Both the position numbers and the translations under genes were made by a program. A DNA stretch of 64,000 bases from Planktomarina temperata RCA23 (GTDB lineage: Bacteria > Pseudomonadota > Alphaproteobacteria > Rhodobacterales > Rhodobacteraceae), in the NCBI RefSeq assembly GCF_000738435.1, contig NZ_CP003984.1:2728001-2792000 (forward strand). Direction: 5' to 3'. How positions within the stretch are numbered: position 1 is the stretch's first letter; each line of letters starts with the position of its first letter. Positions 1 to 9,133 of the stretch are shown one piece after another. The notes below the pieces were generated by a model that searched no databases, was not told the origin of the DNA, and saw nothing but the letters and a program-made list of their open reading frames with translations.

Positions 1-673
1 CCAATTCCTCAAGCAAGTCGCCTTTGATCTGTTGCACCACATCGCCGGTTTCGTTTTGCAACTTGATAAAACGGCGCATAATGGATTTGCGCCCGTCAGG
101 ATTGAGCACTTGAAAGGCCAAGTCTTCCAGCTCTTCGCGCAGCCAATGCATCCCCATGCGCCCGGCCAGTGGCGCATAAATATCCATAGTTTCCAGAGCT
201 TTTTGTTGCTGTTTTTCCGGCGTCATCGAGCGGATGGTGCGCATATTATGCAAACGGTCCGCCAATTTAACCAAAGTGACCCGAATATCTTTTGAAGTGG
301 CCATGATCAGCTTGCGAAAATTCTCCGCCTGCTTGTTCACTCTGGAGGAGAGTTGCAGATTGGTGAGCTTTGTCACCCCGTCGACCAGTTCAGCCACCTC
401 GCGGCTGAACATACGTTCGACATCACCAAAACTCGCTTTGGTGTCTTCAATCGTGTCATGCAGCAGCGCGGTGATGATCGTCGCATCGTCAAGATGCTGA
501 TCGGCCAAAATGCGGGCGACTGCTACGGGATGGGTGTAATAGGGCTCGCCAGATCTGCGAAACTGTCCCTCATGCATCTCTTGGCAAAAACCATAGGCTT
601 TCGCAATCTGCTCGGCGTTGGTGGACGGATTATAGGCGCGGATCAGACCGATCAGGTCATCGGCTGTGATCAT
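1..673 (-). CDS. RelA/SpoT-type (p)ppGpp synthetase/hydrolase, N-terminal part (runs off window)
   Basis: This is the N-terminal ~224 residues of a bifunctional (p)ppGpp synthetase/hydrolase of the stringent response; the rest lies outside the window. Reading the minus strand gives a start at MITADDLIGLIRAYNPS with an AAGGA ribosome site about 10 bases upstream. The HD hydrolase domain is clear: YTHPVAVARILAD, then LLHDTIEDT (HD and ED metal ligands), then VKLADRLHNMRTI. An intact HD suggests hydrolase activity, as expected for the single long Rsh enzyme of alphaproteobacteria. The start codon lies 12 bases after the rpoZ stop on the same strand, so the two are probably one transcript (rpoZ-rsh), the usual alphaproteobacterial order. 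Whether the synthetase half is intact cannot be seen. Confidence 0.93.
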   Translation of the reverse strand, partial: MITADDLIGLIRAYNPSTNAEQIAKAYGFCQEMHEGQFRRSGEPYYTHPVAVARILADQHLDDATIITALLHDTIEDTKASFGDVERMFSREVAELVDGVTKLTNLQLSSRVNKQAENFRKLIMATSKDIRVTLVKLADRLHNMRTIRSMTPEKQQQKALETMDIYAPLAGRMGMHWLREELEDLAFQVLNPDGRKSIMRRFIKLQNETGDVVQQIKGDLLEEL

Positions 674-685
674 GCCTATGTTTCC

Positions 686-1039
686 TTAAGGTTGGCCTTG
701 AGCTTCCATCAAAGCACGCAGCAATTTTTCGTCGTTCAAATCATCTTCAGCCGGCTTGTCAGGCTCGCCGCCCATCAACAGGGCCATGGAATCTTCTTCC
801 GGCTCGTCGACTTCGATTTGAGTTTGATTGCTTTCAATCAACCGCTCAAGCAGATCATCGACCATTTGAGTTTCATCGGCAATTTCACGCAGGGAAACGA
901 CAGGGTTTTTGTCGTTGTCGCGATCTACAGTCACCGGAGACCCACTGGCAATCTCGCGCGCCCGATGAGCCGCCAGCATGACCAGATCAAAACGATTTGG
1001 AACCTTGTCTACACAATCTTCAACTGTGACACGCGCCAT
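686..1039 (-). CDS. rpoZ: RNA polymerase omega subunit
   Basis: RpoZ is the small omega subunit that helps assemble beta-prime into RNA polymerase and, in many proteobacteria, forms a ppGpp site. The 117-residue product begins [20 protein letters not shown] and continues [12 protein letters not shown], the conserved omega core. The length and an acidic C-terminal tail ([13 protein letters not shown]) are normal for alphaproteobacteria. The gene is directly upstream of the (p)ppGpp synthetase gene on the same strand, 12 bases apart. The ATG is preceded by GGAGATCAGAC, a reasonable ribosome site. Confidence 0.97.
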   Translation of the reverse strand: MARVTVEDCVDKVPNRFDLVMLAAHRAREIASGSPVTVDRDNDKNPVVSLREIADETQMVDDLLERLIESNQTQIEVDEPEEDSMALLMGGEPDKPAEDDLNDEKLLRALMEAQGQP

Positions 1040-1134
1040 GTCTGATCTCCTGCACCTGTGATGAAGTTCGCTATTTAGGAGCGAATGCCAAGAAACGCAA
1101 GGGTGAATCGCGCATTCACGCCTCGGGCGCGCAC

Positions 1135-1728
1135 CTATGGCAATGGCTTGAGGGCCGCACGGTCTTCGGATGGCAAACGCTCAAACATCTGGCGCACCGT
1201 CAGACCCGATACCGGGTGACGCCAATTGGGTGCGACATCCATCAGCGGCCCTAAAACAAAGGCTCTATCCTGCATTCTTGGATGCGGTAGGATCAACTCT
1301 TGCGGGGTTTGAGACATTTGTTCAGACAGCGGTTTGTCGCGCCAGGCCTCATAAACCTCAATCGTTGGTGCAACTTCATCCCCAAAGGCCAGTAAATCCA
1401 GATCCAAAACCCGGCCGCCCCATCGCTGGCTGCGCAGTCGGCCAAAATTGGCCTCGATGCGATGCAGAATCGCCAAAAGCTCGTGTGATTCGCCCTGAAA
1501 TTGAAATGAAACCGCCGCATTGACGTAATCGGGCCCATATCCAACGGGAAAACACGGGGTAACGAAATATTTACTTTTTCGCAGGAGGCTATTGGTCATT
1601 GACCGAAGTGACGCTATTGCATAGCCTAAAGTCACATGCGGCGGGCCAATTTCAGACTCTAAATTGCCGCCCATTGCGACCAGTATTGTTTTTTGCTGGG
1701 TTGTCATTTTATTTTGCATGGGTGACAT
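1135..1728 (-). CDS. folK: 2-amino-4-hydroxy-6-hydroxymethyldihydropteridine pyrophosphokinase
   Basis: FolK transfers pyrophosphate from ATP to 6-hydroxymethyl-dihydropterin in folate synthesis. The 197-residue product has the N-terminal strand [11 protein letters not shown], the substrate-binding FFVTP-like stretch YFVTPCFPV, and the HPPK signature [15 protein letters not shown], followed by [18 protein letters not shown]. The N-terminus is uncertain: ATGs at 1728, 1719 and 1707 are all in frame and none has a strong ribosome site, so the protein may start up to seven residues later. It is divergent from the NYN gene and not obviously part of a folate operon here (no folP or folB adjacent). 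Confidence 0.93.
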   Translation of the reverse strand: MSPMQNKMTTQQKTILVAMGGNLESEIGPPHVTLGYAIASLRSMTNSLLRKSKYFVTPCFPVGYGPDYVNAAVSFQFQGESHELLAILHRIEANFGRLRSQRWGGRVLDLDLLAFGDEVAPTIEVYEAWRDKPLSEQMSQTPQELILPHPRMQDRAFVLGPLMDVAPNWRHPVSGLTVRQMFERLPSEDRAALKPLP

Positions 1729-1821
1729 TTACATAAACTATTTTAATAACTATCTTAAAGAAGCCTAGGCTGCAACTTACTCATCTCGCGGCACTCGGTA
1801 CTTAAAAAGGATATATTTGGT

Positions 1822-2388
1822 ATGTTTTACCGCGACGAGCGCTTAGCGCTTTTTATTGATGGCGCAAATCTATATGCAGCCGCGAAAGCCTTGGGCTTTG
1901 ACATCGACTACAAATTGCTTCGCCAAGAATTCACGAGCCGTGGAAAAATGCTGCGGGCGTTCTACTACACCGCGCTTTTGGAGAACGATGAATATTCACC
2001 AATCAGACCTTTGGTTGATTGGCTGAATTACAACGGCTTCACCATGGTCACCAAAGCGGCAAAAGAATTTACCGACAGCCAAGGCCGCCGGAAGATCAAG
2101 GGCAACATGGACATCGAGTTGACCGTAAACGCGATGGAACTGGCCCCGCATGTTGATCATATCGTGCTCTTCTCCGGTGACGGTGACTTCCGGCCAATGG
2201 TCGAAAGTGTACAGCGCCAGGGCGTGCGCGTGTCCGTGGTCTCCACAATTCGCAGCCAACCGCCGATGATTGCCGATGAACTGCGTCGCCAGTGCGACAA
2301 TTTCATCGAATTGGATGCGTTGCGTGACGTGATCGGTCGCCCAGCACGCGAAACCGATGACTTTGTGGCCCCGGCGGAAGCTGATTAA
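1822..2388 (+). CDS. NYN domain protein (LabA/DUF88 family), putative RNase
   Basis: A 188-residue NYN-domain protein, a PIN-like nuclease fold. The acidic residues expected for metal binding are visible: LALFIDGANLYAAAK near the N-terminus, GNMDIELTVNAME in the middle, and VLFSGDGDFRPMVE followed by GVRVSVVSTIRS. Such proteins are widespread in alphaproteobacteria as LabA-like proteins. An RNase role is assumed from the fold and is not shown here. It is followed 64 bases later by ispH on the same strand. An AAGGAT motif precedes the ATG. Confidence 0.85.
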   Translation: MFYRDERLALFIDGANLYAAAKALGFDIDYKLLRQEFTSRGKMLRAFYYTALLENDEYSPIRPLVDWLNYNGFTMVTKAAKEFTDSQGRRKIKGNMDIELTVNAMELAPHVDHIVLFSGDGDFRPMVESVQRQGVRVSVVSTIRSQPPMIADELRRQCDNFIELDALRDVIGRPARETDDFVAPAEAD

Positions 2389-2452
2389 TTCGCCCCAAGC
2401 TCTGGACGATCTTGCTCGGCACATTTAGCGTGCCGAGCAAAGGACCGTTGCC

Positions 2453-3418
2453 ATGACAAAACCTGAGCTCAAACTTTATCTCGCCGCGCCAAGAGGTTTT
2501 TGCGCGGGGGTGGATCGTGCGATAAAAATCGTAGAGATGGCTTTGCAAAAATGGGGTGCACCCGTGTTTGTGCGCCATGAGATCGTGCACAATAAATTTG
2601 TCGTCGACGGCCTGCGCGCCCAGGGTGCTATATTTGTGCAAGAGCTGGACGAATGTCCGGATGATCGCCCGGTGATTTTTTCCGCGCATGGGGTGCCGAA
2701 GTCCGTTCCAAGCGCCGCGCAGGCGCGCAATATGATCTATGTCGATGCCACCTGCCCTTTGGTCAGTAAAGTTCATATCGAAGCCGAACGCCACAGTGAG
2801 AACGGCCTTCAAATGATCATGATTGGCCATGCCGGCCATCCCGAAACCATCGGCACCATGGGACAATTGCCCGATGGCGAGGTGCTTTTGGTCGAGAGCG
2901 AAGCCGATGTTGAAGCCGTCGCCGTGCGTGACCCAGATCGGCTGGCCTATATCACCCAAACCACCCTATCGGTCGATGATACAGCCGGGGTTGTCGCGGC
3001 CCTGCAACGCCGCTTCCCAAATATCGCCGGGCCACATAAAGAAGATATCTGCTACGCCACCACCAATCGCCAAGAAGCGGTCAAAGCCATTGCCCCGCTC
3101 TGCGATGCGCTTTTGGTGGTTGGGGCGCCCAATTCTTCCAATTCCAAGCGTCTGGTTGAAGTCGCCGCGCGCGCCGGATGCAGCTATGCGCAATTGGTGC
3201 AGCGCGCCAAAGATATTGACTGGCGCGCATTGGATGGGATCAAGACCATCGGCATCACCGCCGGCGCTTCGGCGCCAGATGTCTTAATCCAAGAGGTGAT
3301 TGACGCCTTTTCGGAGCATTATGCGGTCACAATCGAAACGGTAGAGACGGCAAAAGAAAACGTCAGTTTCAAAGTGCCGCGCATCCTGCGGGAGGTCGGA
3401 GCGCCCGCCCATGACTGA
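2453..3418 (+). CDS. ispH: 4-hydroxy-3-methylbut-2-enyl diphosphate reductase
   Basis: IspH is the last enzyme of the MEP isoprenoid pathway, reducing HMBPP to IPP and DMAPP with a [4Fe-4S] cluster. The 321-residue sequence keeps the three cluster cysteines in [25 protein letters not shown] and [14 protein letters not shown], and the catalytic TTN motif. The length is typical. The gene overlaps the following methyltransferase by 8 bases, and that gene overlaps rnhA by 8, so ispH-methyltransferase-rnhA is one translationally coupled unit. AAGGACC precedes the ATG. Confidence 0.97.
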   Translation: MTKPELKLYLAAPRGFCAGVDRAIKIVEMALQKWGAPVFVRHEIVHNKFVVDGLRAQGAIFVQELDECPDDRPVIFSAHGVPKSVPSAAQARNMIYVDATCPLVSKVHIEAERHSENGLQMIMIGHAGHPETIGTMGQLPDGEVLLVESEADVEAVAVRDPDRLAYITQTTLSVDDTAGVVAALQRRFPNIAGPHKEDICYATTNRQEAVKAIAPLCDALLVVGAPNSSNSKRLVEVAARAGCSYAQLVQRAKDIDWRALDGIKTIGITAGASAPDVLIQEVIDAFSEHYAVTIETVETAKENVSFKVPRILREVGAPAHD

Positions 3419-3998
3419 TGCGCAAACTCTCGCCGTCTATGACGCCAAAATTGAAGATTACCTGCGCTTGACCCAAGCGCCGCCCAGCAAATCACTCTTG
3501 GCCTTCATCAAGGCCATCCCTGAGGGTGGGCGCGTTTTGGATTTGGGCTGTGGTCCCGGTCTGGCCGCTGCAGAAATGGCGCGCCAGGGCTGCAAAGTGG
3601 AGGCCATTGACGGCAGCGCAGAGATGGTGGCCGCCGCCAGAAAACACCCCGGCGTCACAGCCCAGCAAGCCACATTTGACGAATTGCCATCACAGGCCAC
3701 ATACCATGGGATTTATGCCAATTTTTCACTGCTGCACGCCCAGCGCGCAGATTTCAATCGCCATATTCAAGCCTGCCACGCAGCGCTGCATCCTGGTGGG
3801 ATCTTGCACCTCGCCATGAAGCTTGGCACGGGCGAGAAACGCGATGATCTCGGGCGCTTTTATACCTATTACACCGCCGAAGAGCTGAAAGATATTTTGA
3901 CGCAAGCCGGCTTCACTCTCACCTTCGAGCGCGAGGGACAGGAAAAAGGGCTGGCCGGAGATGTGGAACCCTTCATCATGATAGCCGCCCATGCATGA
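3411..3998 (+). CDS. class I SAM-dependent methyltransferase
   Basis: A 195-residue Rossmann-fold methyltransferase of unknown substrate. The SAM-binding motif I is [19 protein letters not shown], motif II is [11 protein letters not shown], and the acidic/aromatic strand [12 protein letters not shown] follows. It overlaps both ispH upstream and rnhA downstream, and this ispH-methyltransferase-rnhA order suggests a conserved operon rather than a functional link to isoprenoids. The C-terminal part ([17 protein letters not shown]) is typical of small-molecule methyltransferases. Confidence 0.88.
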   Translation: MTDAQTLAVYDAKIEDYLRLTQAPPSKSLLAFIKAIPEGGRVLDLGCGPGLAAAEMARQGCKVEAIDGSAEMVAAARKHPGVTAQQATFDELPSQATYHGIYANFSLLHAQRADFNRHIQACHAALHPGGILHLAMKLGTGEKRDDLGRFYTYYTAEELKDILTQAGFTLTFEREGQEKGLAGDVEPFIMIAAHA

Positions 3999-4443
3999 TC
4001 TAATCGCCTATACCGACGGGGCCTGCAGTGGCAATCCCGGCCCGGGCGGCTGGGGTGTGGTGATGCAGGCCAAAACGGGCGACACGGTGACCAAGCAGCG
4101 CGAACTCAAAGGCGGGGCGAAAGAGACAACCAACAATCGTATGGAGCTCATGGCGGCGATCTCCGCCCTTGAAGCCCTGTCCCGACGCTCGGCAATCACA
4201 ATCGTCACCGACAGCGTTTACGTCAAAGATGGCGTGACCAAATGGATTTTCGGCTGGAAGAAAAACGGCTGGAAAACCGCCGCAAAAAAGCCGGTCAAGA
4301 ATGAAGACCTGTGGAAACAATTGGATGCCGCCCAAGCTCGGCATCAGGTGACTTGGGAATGGGTCAAGGGCCATGCGGGGCATCCTCAAAACGAATTGGC
4401 TGATGAATTGGCCCGTGCCGGCATGGCACCATTCAAGGACTAA
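3991..4443 (+). CDS. rnhA: ribonuclease HI
   Basis: RNase HI cleaves RNA in RNA:DNA hybrids. The 150-residue product has all four catalytic carboxylates: Asp in [19 protein letters not shown], Glu in [10 protein letters not shown], Asp in [12 protein letters not shown], and the C-terminal [17 protein letters not shown] with the loop His and last Asp. The basic handle region ([19 protein letters not shown]) is present, as in the E. coli enzyme. The start overlaps the methyltransferase stop, indicating translational coupling. Confidence 0.97.
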   Translation: MHDLIAYTDGACSGNPGPGGWGVVMQAKTGDTVTKQRELKGGAKETTNNRMELMAAISALEALSRRSAITIVTDSVYVKDGVTKWIFGWKKNGWKTAAKKPVKNEDLWKQLDAAQARHQVTWEWVKGHAGHPQNELADELARAGMAPFKD

Positions 4444-4466
4444 GCCCGCAGGGCGGAAAGCACGAC

Positions 4467-4703
4467 ATGGATAAGAAACGAAAACTCACTTCCGTTTTTG
4501 AAATCTCTGGATCAGTTTTGGCGATGGTCTACGCGTTGCTCATCGCCTCGAATACAGGCAATGAGATTTTGGGGTTCTCTCTGCTGTTCATCTCAGCCAG
4601 CCTTTTTGCCGCCTGGGCTGTGATTGACCGCCGTTGGACCTTTTTGCTGCTTCAGGCCTTCTACGCCGGATCCGCCATCATCGGCCTGATCCGCTGGGCT
4701 TAG
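4467..4703 (+). CDS. small membrane protein, function unknown
   Basis: A 78-residue protein with a short basic N-terminus ([10 protein letters not shown]) and three hydrophobic segments: [34 protein letters not shown], and [20 protein letters not shown]. It starts 23 bases after rnhA and probably shares its transcript. Its stop overlaps the fmt stop on the opposite strand by 4 bases, so the two genes converge. I do not recognise a named family; an integral inner-membrane protein is all the sequence supports. Confidence 0.65.
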   Translation: MDKKRKLTSVFEISGSVLAMVYALLIASNTGNEILGFSLLFISASLFAAWAVIDRRWTFLLLQAFYAGSAIIGLIRWA

Positions 4704-5599
4704 ATGAGCTCTTCGGGCAGCGCATGGCCTTGTAGAAACTCAGCGGCGGTTTGCGCGGTTTTGCCCGCCAGTTGCAGCCGCGTAATGGTCACTGATCCCT
4801 GACCGCAGGCCACTTCAAACCCGCCAAGCACCTGCCCCGGCGCACCAGAACCTTGGCCCGTTTGGGAGGCCAAAAGTTTCATCCGCTGTCCCGCCAGTTC
4901 ACACCAGGCACCGGGAAAGGGAGACAGGGCGCGAATTTGCCGGTCCACCTCAAGCGCCGGCCGCGTCCAGTCAATGCGTGCCTCAGATTTGTCAATTTTC
5001 TGTGCATAGCAAATGCCCAGATCGGGCTGTGCTTCGGGCGGATGACCCGGCAAATCGGCCAAAACATCCACAATCGCCGCAGCGCCCAGCGCGGCAAGGC
5101 GATCATGCAGCTCGGCGGTGGTCTCTTGCGCCGCAATATCCAGCGCGCGGCGCAGACGCACCGGCCCAGTGTCCAGACCCGCATCCATCTGCATGATACA
5201 CACCCCAGTCTGCGCATCCCCGGCCATAATTGCCCTATGGATTGGCGCCGCGCCGCGCCAACGCGGCAGAAGGCTGGCATGAATATTCAAACATCCAAAG
5301 CGCGGGGCATCCAAAAGCGCTTGTGGCAAGATCAACCCGTAAGCCACCACCACGGCGATATCCGCCTCAAGAGCCGCAAAATTGGCCAGCTCAGCCGGAT
5401 CATGGAAGTTTTTGGGTGTAAAGACCGTCCATCCTTGGCACTCGGCATAGGCTTGCACCGGCGACGTACGACGTTTTTGCCCCCGGCCGGATTTACGCGG
5501 CGGTTGGCTGTAGACGGCTGCGATCTCATGGCCAGCCTCGGCCAAGGCCCGCAAAGCGGCGACCGAAAAATCGGGCGTGCCCATGAAAACTACGCGCAT
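4700..5599 (-). CDS. fmt: methionyl-tRNA formyltransferase
   Basis: Fmt formylates initiator Met-tRNA using 10-formyl-THF. The 299-residue protein starts [19 protein letters not shown] and carries the formyl-transfer motif [20 protein letters not shown] (catalytic Asn and His), then [12 protein letters not shown]. The C-terminal tRNA-binding OB domain is present. It overlaps the upstream deformylase-like gene by 10 bases and closes a three-gene minus-strand operon def / def-like / fmt. That places the enzymes that add and remove the N-formyl group in one transcript. Confidence 0.97.
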   Translation of the reverse strand: MRVVFMGTPDFSVAALRALAEAGHEIAAVYSQPPRKSGRGQKRRTSPVQAYAECQGWTVFTPKNFHDPAELANFAALEADIAVVVAYGLILPQALLDAPRFGCLNIHASLLPRWRGAAPIHRAIMAGDAQTGVCIMQMDAGLDTGPVRLRRALDIAAQETTAELHDRLAALGAAAIVDVLADLPGHPPEAQPDLGICYAQKIDKSEARIDWTRPALEVDRQIRALSPFPGAWCELAGQRMKLLASQTGQGSGAPGQVLGGFEVACGQGSVTITRLQLAGKTAQTAAEFLQGHALPEELI

Positions 5600-6084
5600 A
5601 GTTTTCGAGCCTTTTTGATCAGCATGTCGCGCTTGAGCTTGGAGAGATTGTCAAAATACATCCGCCCATTGAGGTGATCGACCTGATGGAGCATCGAGCG
5701 GGCCCAGAGGCCAACCAGATCTTTTTCCTGCCAAGCGCCAGCTTCGTCCATATAGCGCACCGTCACGCCGCGCGGGCGTTTGATCTGCGCGGAGACATAG
5801 GGCAGATTAGGGCTGGCCTCTTCGCCCATCTCAAGCTTGGCCGATACGTGCAGTACCTCGGGATTGGCCATGCGCAGAACCTCACCGCGCGCCGAAGAGG
5901 CATCCACCACCGCCAAGCGCAACCCAATGCCCAATTGCGGCGCTGCCAAACCAACGCCAGGCATCGCTTCCATCACCGCAATCATATCGCGCCAAATCTC
6001 TTCAATTTCCGGGGTGATTTTCTCAATCGGGTCCGCAAGTCGTCGCAAACAAGGGTGCGGCCAAGGCACAATGCTTCGGCTCAT
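5590..6084 (-). CDS. peptide deformylase-like protein lacking catalytic residues
   Basis: A 164-residue deformylase homologue. Motif 1 is intact ([10 protein letters not shown]), but motif 2, normally EGCLS with the metal-ligating Cys, reads EASPNLP, and motif 3, normally HELDH with the catalytic Glu, reads HQVDHLNG. It therefore lacks both the cysteine ligand and the general base, while both motif-3 histidines remain. It overlaps the intact def gene by 4 bases upstream and fmt by 10 downstream, so it is co-expressed with working enzymes of the same cycle. It is probably catalytically dead and may be structural or regulatory. Codon frame and length are intact, so it is not a simple pseudogene. 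Confidence 0.85.
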   Translation of the reverse strand: MSRSIVPWPHPCLRRLADPIEKITPEIEEIWRDMIAVMEAMPGVGLAAPQLGIGLRLAVVDASSARGEVLRMANPEVLHVSAKLEMGEEASPNLPYVSAQIKRPRGVTVRYMDEAGAWQEKDLVGLWARSMLHQVDHLNGRMYFDNLSKLKRDMLIKKARKLCA

Positions 6085-6602
6085 GACCGGGCCTGCTCAC
6101 GTTTGAGTTTCTGCATCTTGCGAGTCATAAGTTGGCGGCGCATCGGTTTGAGGTAATCAATGAACAGCTTGCCGTTTAGGTGATCCAACTCATGCTGCGC
6201 GCAAGTGGCCCAAAGCCCATCGAATCTTTGTGCATGGGTTTTCCCGTCCAGGCCCAGCCATTGCATATCAATCTCTGCAGGCCGTTCCACCTCGCCATAT
6301 TGCTCTGGAATGGACAGGCAGCCCTCTTCATAGGTGCTCAACGCCTCAGAGACCCAGGTGATGACCGGATTCAGCAGAACCATCGGCGCCGGTGCGGCCC
6401 CTTCCTCTTTCACGCAATCCATAACGAACACGCGGCTCATCACGCCGATTTGCGGCGCAGCCAGTCCGATGCCCGGTGCATCATACATGGTTTCAAGCAT
6501 ATCCTCAGCCAAACGCTCAATCGCGGGGGTCACCTCAGCCACGGGCGCCGCCGTCTTTTTCAAGCGCGGATCGGGATGGATTATTATGGGGCGTATTGTC
6601 AT
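6081..6602 (-). CDS. def: peptide deformylase (intact)
   Basis: Def removes the formyl group from nascent N-termini. The frame is open to 6875, but the family start is at MTIRPIIIHPDPRLKKTAAP (ATG at 6602), giving 173 residues. All three motifs are complete: GIGLAAPQIG, EEGCLSIPEQ and QHELDHLNG. It is first in the def / def-like / fmt operon and overlaps the next gene by 4 bases (ATGA). The longer upstream reading would overlap the divergent MalY gene and has no family support. Confidence 0.95.
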   Translation of the reverse strand: MTIRPIIIHPDPRLKKTAAPVAEVTPAIERLAEDMLETMYDAPGIGLAAPQIGVMSRVFVMDCVKEEGAAPAPMVLLNPVITWVSEALSTYEEGCLSIPEQYGEVERPAEIDMQWLGLDGKTHAQRFDGLWATCAQHELDHLNGKLFIDYLKPMRRQLMTRKMQKLKREQARS

Positions 6603-6742
6603 AGCGGTGTGATATTCAATGCCGACCCGCAGCGCAATTGCCGCATCAAAGATTCTTACCGCAATTTGCGTGCCGGGCCCTTCCCAGCGCTTGATCTTTG
6701 GCCTTTTCACAGTAATCTTACGCGAAAATATTGGGATTTTCC

Positions 6743-7909
6743 ATGACCTTTGACACCCAGATTGACCGCCGCAACACCCACTCCTCCAAATGGGATATGA
6801 TGGAGCCGCTCTATGGCGTGTCGCCCGACGATGGTTTGGCAATGTGGGTGGCAGATATGGATTTTCGTCCGCCACAAGCGGTGGCAGACAGTCTGGCTAG
6901 GCTTACAGAGCATGGGATCTACGGCTATTTTGGCGATGACAGCAAATATCTCGACGCGATTGCCTGGTGGATGAAACACCGTCACGGCTGGGAGGTGCCC
7001 CGCGGCGGTATTTTCACCACCCATGGGCTGGTGAATGGCACGGCGCTTTGTTTGGATACATTCACAGAGCCAGGCGACGGCGTGGTTCTATTCACCCCGG
7101 TCTATCATTCCTTCGCCAAAGTGATCCGCGCCAATGACCGCGAGGTGATCGAATTGCCACTGGTGCAAAACAATGGCCGCTATGAGATGGATTTCGACAG
7201 CTATGACGCCGCCCTGCCGCCCCATGCGAAAATGGTCATCCTTTGCTCGCCGCATAATCCTGGCGGGCGGGTATGGAGCCGCGCGGAACTGCAACAGGTG
7301 GCAGAATTTTGCATCAAACATGATCTGCTTTTGGTCAGTGATGAGATTCACCACGATCTGACCTTCGGCGCGAAACACACAGCCATGGCACTGATTGACG
7401 GAATTTCAGATCGCTTGATTATGATGACTGCGGCCAGCAAGACCTTCAATATTGCAGGGGGGCATTCGGGCAATGTGATCATTGAAGATCCAAATTTGCG
7501 CGCGCGTTTTGCCAAACGGATGCAGGCGCTCGGACTGTCCCCAAATTCCTTTGGCCTGCATATGATTACCGCGGCCTATTCGCCAGAAGGGGCGCAATGG
7601 GTGGATGAATTGCTGGTCTATCTCGATGGAAACCGCAAGATTTTCGACGCTGGGATCAACGCCATTCCCGGCCTAGCATCCATGCCTCTTGAGGCCACCT
7701 ATCTGGCTTGGGTGGATGTCTCTGGAACGGGCATGTCTTTACAGGAGGCCATTGACCGGGTGCAAAAACGGGCCAAAATCGCCGTCAACCACGGGCCAAC
7801 CTTCGGCACAGGTGGCGAAAGCTTCCTGCGCTTTAACATCGGCACGCAGCGCGCCAATGTCGAGCGGGCGGTTGCAGCCATGCAGGAGGCTTTTTCGGAT
7901 CTCCAGTAG
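6743..7909 (+). CDS. MalY/PatB-type PLP-dependent C-S lyase/aminotransferase
   Basis: A class I/II aminotransferase-fold enzyme of the MalY/PatB group (cystathionine beta-lyase type). The N-terminus DRRNTHSSKWDMMEPLYG followed by MWVADMDFRPPQAV is characteristic. PLP residues are seen in VSDEIHHDLTFG (Asp/His) and the Schiff-base lysine in AASKTFNIAGGHSGN. The chosen start is the ATG at 6743 (MTFDTQIDRRN); another start four codons upstream is possible. It is divergent from def and stands alone; the likely role is cystathionine or cysteine conjugate beta-elimination. Confidence 0.9.
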   Translation: MTFDTQIDRRNTHSSKWDMMEPLYGVSPDDGLAMWVADMDFRPPQAVADSLARLTEHGIYGYFGDDSKYLDAIAWWMKHRHGWEVPRGGIFTTHGLVNGTALCLDTFTEPGDGVVLFTPVYHSFAKVIRANDREVIELPLVQNNGRYEMDFDSYDAALPPHAKMVILCSPHNPGGRVWSRAELQQVAEFCIKHDLLLVSDEIHHDLTFGAKHTAMALIDGISDRLIMMTAASKTFNIAGGHSGNVIIEDPNLRARFAKRMQALGLSPNSFGLHMITAAYSPEGAQWVDELLVYLDGNRKIFDAGINAIPGLASMPLEATYLAWVDVSGTGMSLQEAIDRVQKRAKIAVNHGPTFGTGGESFLRFNIGTQRANVERAVAAMQEAFSDLQ

Positions 7910-7921
7910 CCGCCGGCCCAG

Positions 7922-8272
7922 TTAACTGCGGCCAATCAAGGCCACAGGCTTATTGGCATCCCGCTCAAAGTCCAGCGGCGCGCTGTCAACGGCACGGGTG
8001 TTGCGCTTGAACTCATAGCGCATCTCCCCGCCCTCTTCCTCAGAGGCGACGATCAAACATTGATACAGATGGCGGCTGCCGTCGTAGAGGTCCACGAGAC
8101 CGCGCAACTGCGGCGCATCTTGCAGATCCACTGAAAATCCGCTGTCCCAATATTTCAGAACCGTAAAAATCTCCGTGCCGGCCTGCACCCGCAATCGGCT
8201 CTTCTTCCGCAGCGCCTGCTTGCGAGCCGCTTCCAAACCCTCCGCCACTTCTTTCGGCAAAAATGTTGTCAT
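7922..8272 (-). CDS. conserved hypothetical protein
   Basis: A 116-residue soluble, charged protein starting MTTFLPKEVAEGLEAARKQA with a basic helix (RKKSRLRVQAGTEIF), then a beta-rich part (VLKYWDSGFSVDL, LVDLYDGSRHLYQCLI) that ends REMRYEFKRNT-like. No signal peptide or membrane segment. I do not recognise a named domain. It ends 13 bases from the MalY stop (convergent) and lies downstream of cobM on the same strand with an 87-base gap, so it may be read through from the cob operon, but no evidence ties it to cobalamin. Confidence 0.7.
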   Translation of the reverse strand: MTTFLPKEVAEGLEAARKQALRKKSRLRVQAGTEIFTVLKYWDSGFSVDLQDAPQLRGLVDLYDGSRHLYQCLIVASEEEGGEMRYEFKRNTRAVDSAPLDFERDANKPVALIGRS

Positions 8273-8359
8273 TTTAACATCTCCTTAACCAATAGCCTGC
8301 GCGGGAAAACCGCGACGGTCAAGGCAGTCACTAAAATGTGAAGCGTTTTTTTAAGGCGC

Positions 8360-9133
8360 TCAAGCCGCCGGAGTTTTGCGATTGCGCAGCACATGTTCCA
8401 TATCTGGATGATAGAGCGCAGAATCCACAAAATCTTGCTGCTCTTTCAGCGCAGGCCCCACCAAGATCAAGGCCGTTCGGGTGATTTTCGCATCCCGCAC
8501 TTTCTTGCGAATATCGCTCAGAGTGCCGCGGATGATGATCTGATCGGGCCAACTGGCCCGGTAAGCGACCACGACCGGGCAATCGGCCCCGTAATGCGGG
8601 ATTAAAACCCGTTCAATCTCACGCATATTGCGAATCGCGAGGTGAATGGCGAGCGTTGCGCCAGAGATGGCAAAATTCTCAAGGGTCTCCCCCGCAGGCA
8701 TGGAGGTCGACTTCATCGACATGCGCGTCAAAACAATCGACTGGGCAATCTCAGGAATCGTCAACTCTTGCCCCAGGGCGGCCGCAACGGCGGTATAGGC
8801 GGGCACGCCGGGAATAATTTCATAGTCAATGCCATCGGCGCGCAGGCGGCGAATTTGCTCCGCAATCGCGCCATAGAGCGACGGATCCCCAGAATGCACC
8901 CGCGCCACATCCTGCCCTTTGGCATGGGCGGCCAGAATTTCCGCATGGGTCTCATCTAATGTCATGGGCGCCGTATCCAGAACGCGCGCATCTTTGGGCG
9001 CGCAGGCCACAACCTCCTCGGGCACCAAAGACCCGGCATAAAGGCATACGGGACATGCACCAATGATCCGCGCAGCTTTCAGGGTCAAAAGTTCAGGATC
9101 CCCGGGCCCCGCTCCGATGAAAAACACTGTCAT
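8360..9133 (-). CDS. cobM: precorrin-4 C11-methyltransferase
   Basis: CobM methylates C-11 of the corrin precursor. The 257-residue protein begins MTVFFIGAGPGDPELLTLKA, the SAM-binding start of the uroporphyrin/precorrin methyltransferase family, and has VHSGDPSLYGAIAEQI, GVPAYTAVAAALGQELT and ELTIPEIAQSIVLTRMS. It is the last gene of the minus-strand corrin operon and overlaps the upstream cbiG-cobJ gene by 4 bases (ATGA). Confidence 0.95.
   Translation of the reverse strand: MTVFFIGAGPGDPELLTLKAARIIGACPVCLYAGSLVPEEVVACAPKDARVLDTAPMTLDETHAEILAAHAKGQDVARVHSGDPSLYGAIAEQIRRLRADGIDYEIIPGVPAYTAVAAALGQELTIPEIAQSIVLTRMSMKSTSMPAGETLENFAISGATLAIHLAIRNMREIERVLIPHYGADCPVVVAYRASWPDQIIIRGTLSDIRKKVRDAKITRTALILVGPALKEQQDFVDSALYHPDMEHVLRNRKTPAA

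Noticed and set aside
353-1045. Plus-strand ORF of 230 codons
   Set aside because: Shadow of the (p)ppGpp synthetase and rpoZ on the minus strand; no family character or ribosome site.
4853-5677. Plus-strand ORF of 274 codons over fmt
   Set aside because: Antisense shadow; fmt on the other strand has all motifs.
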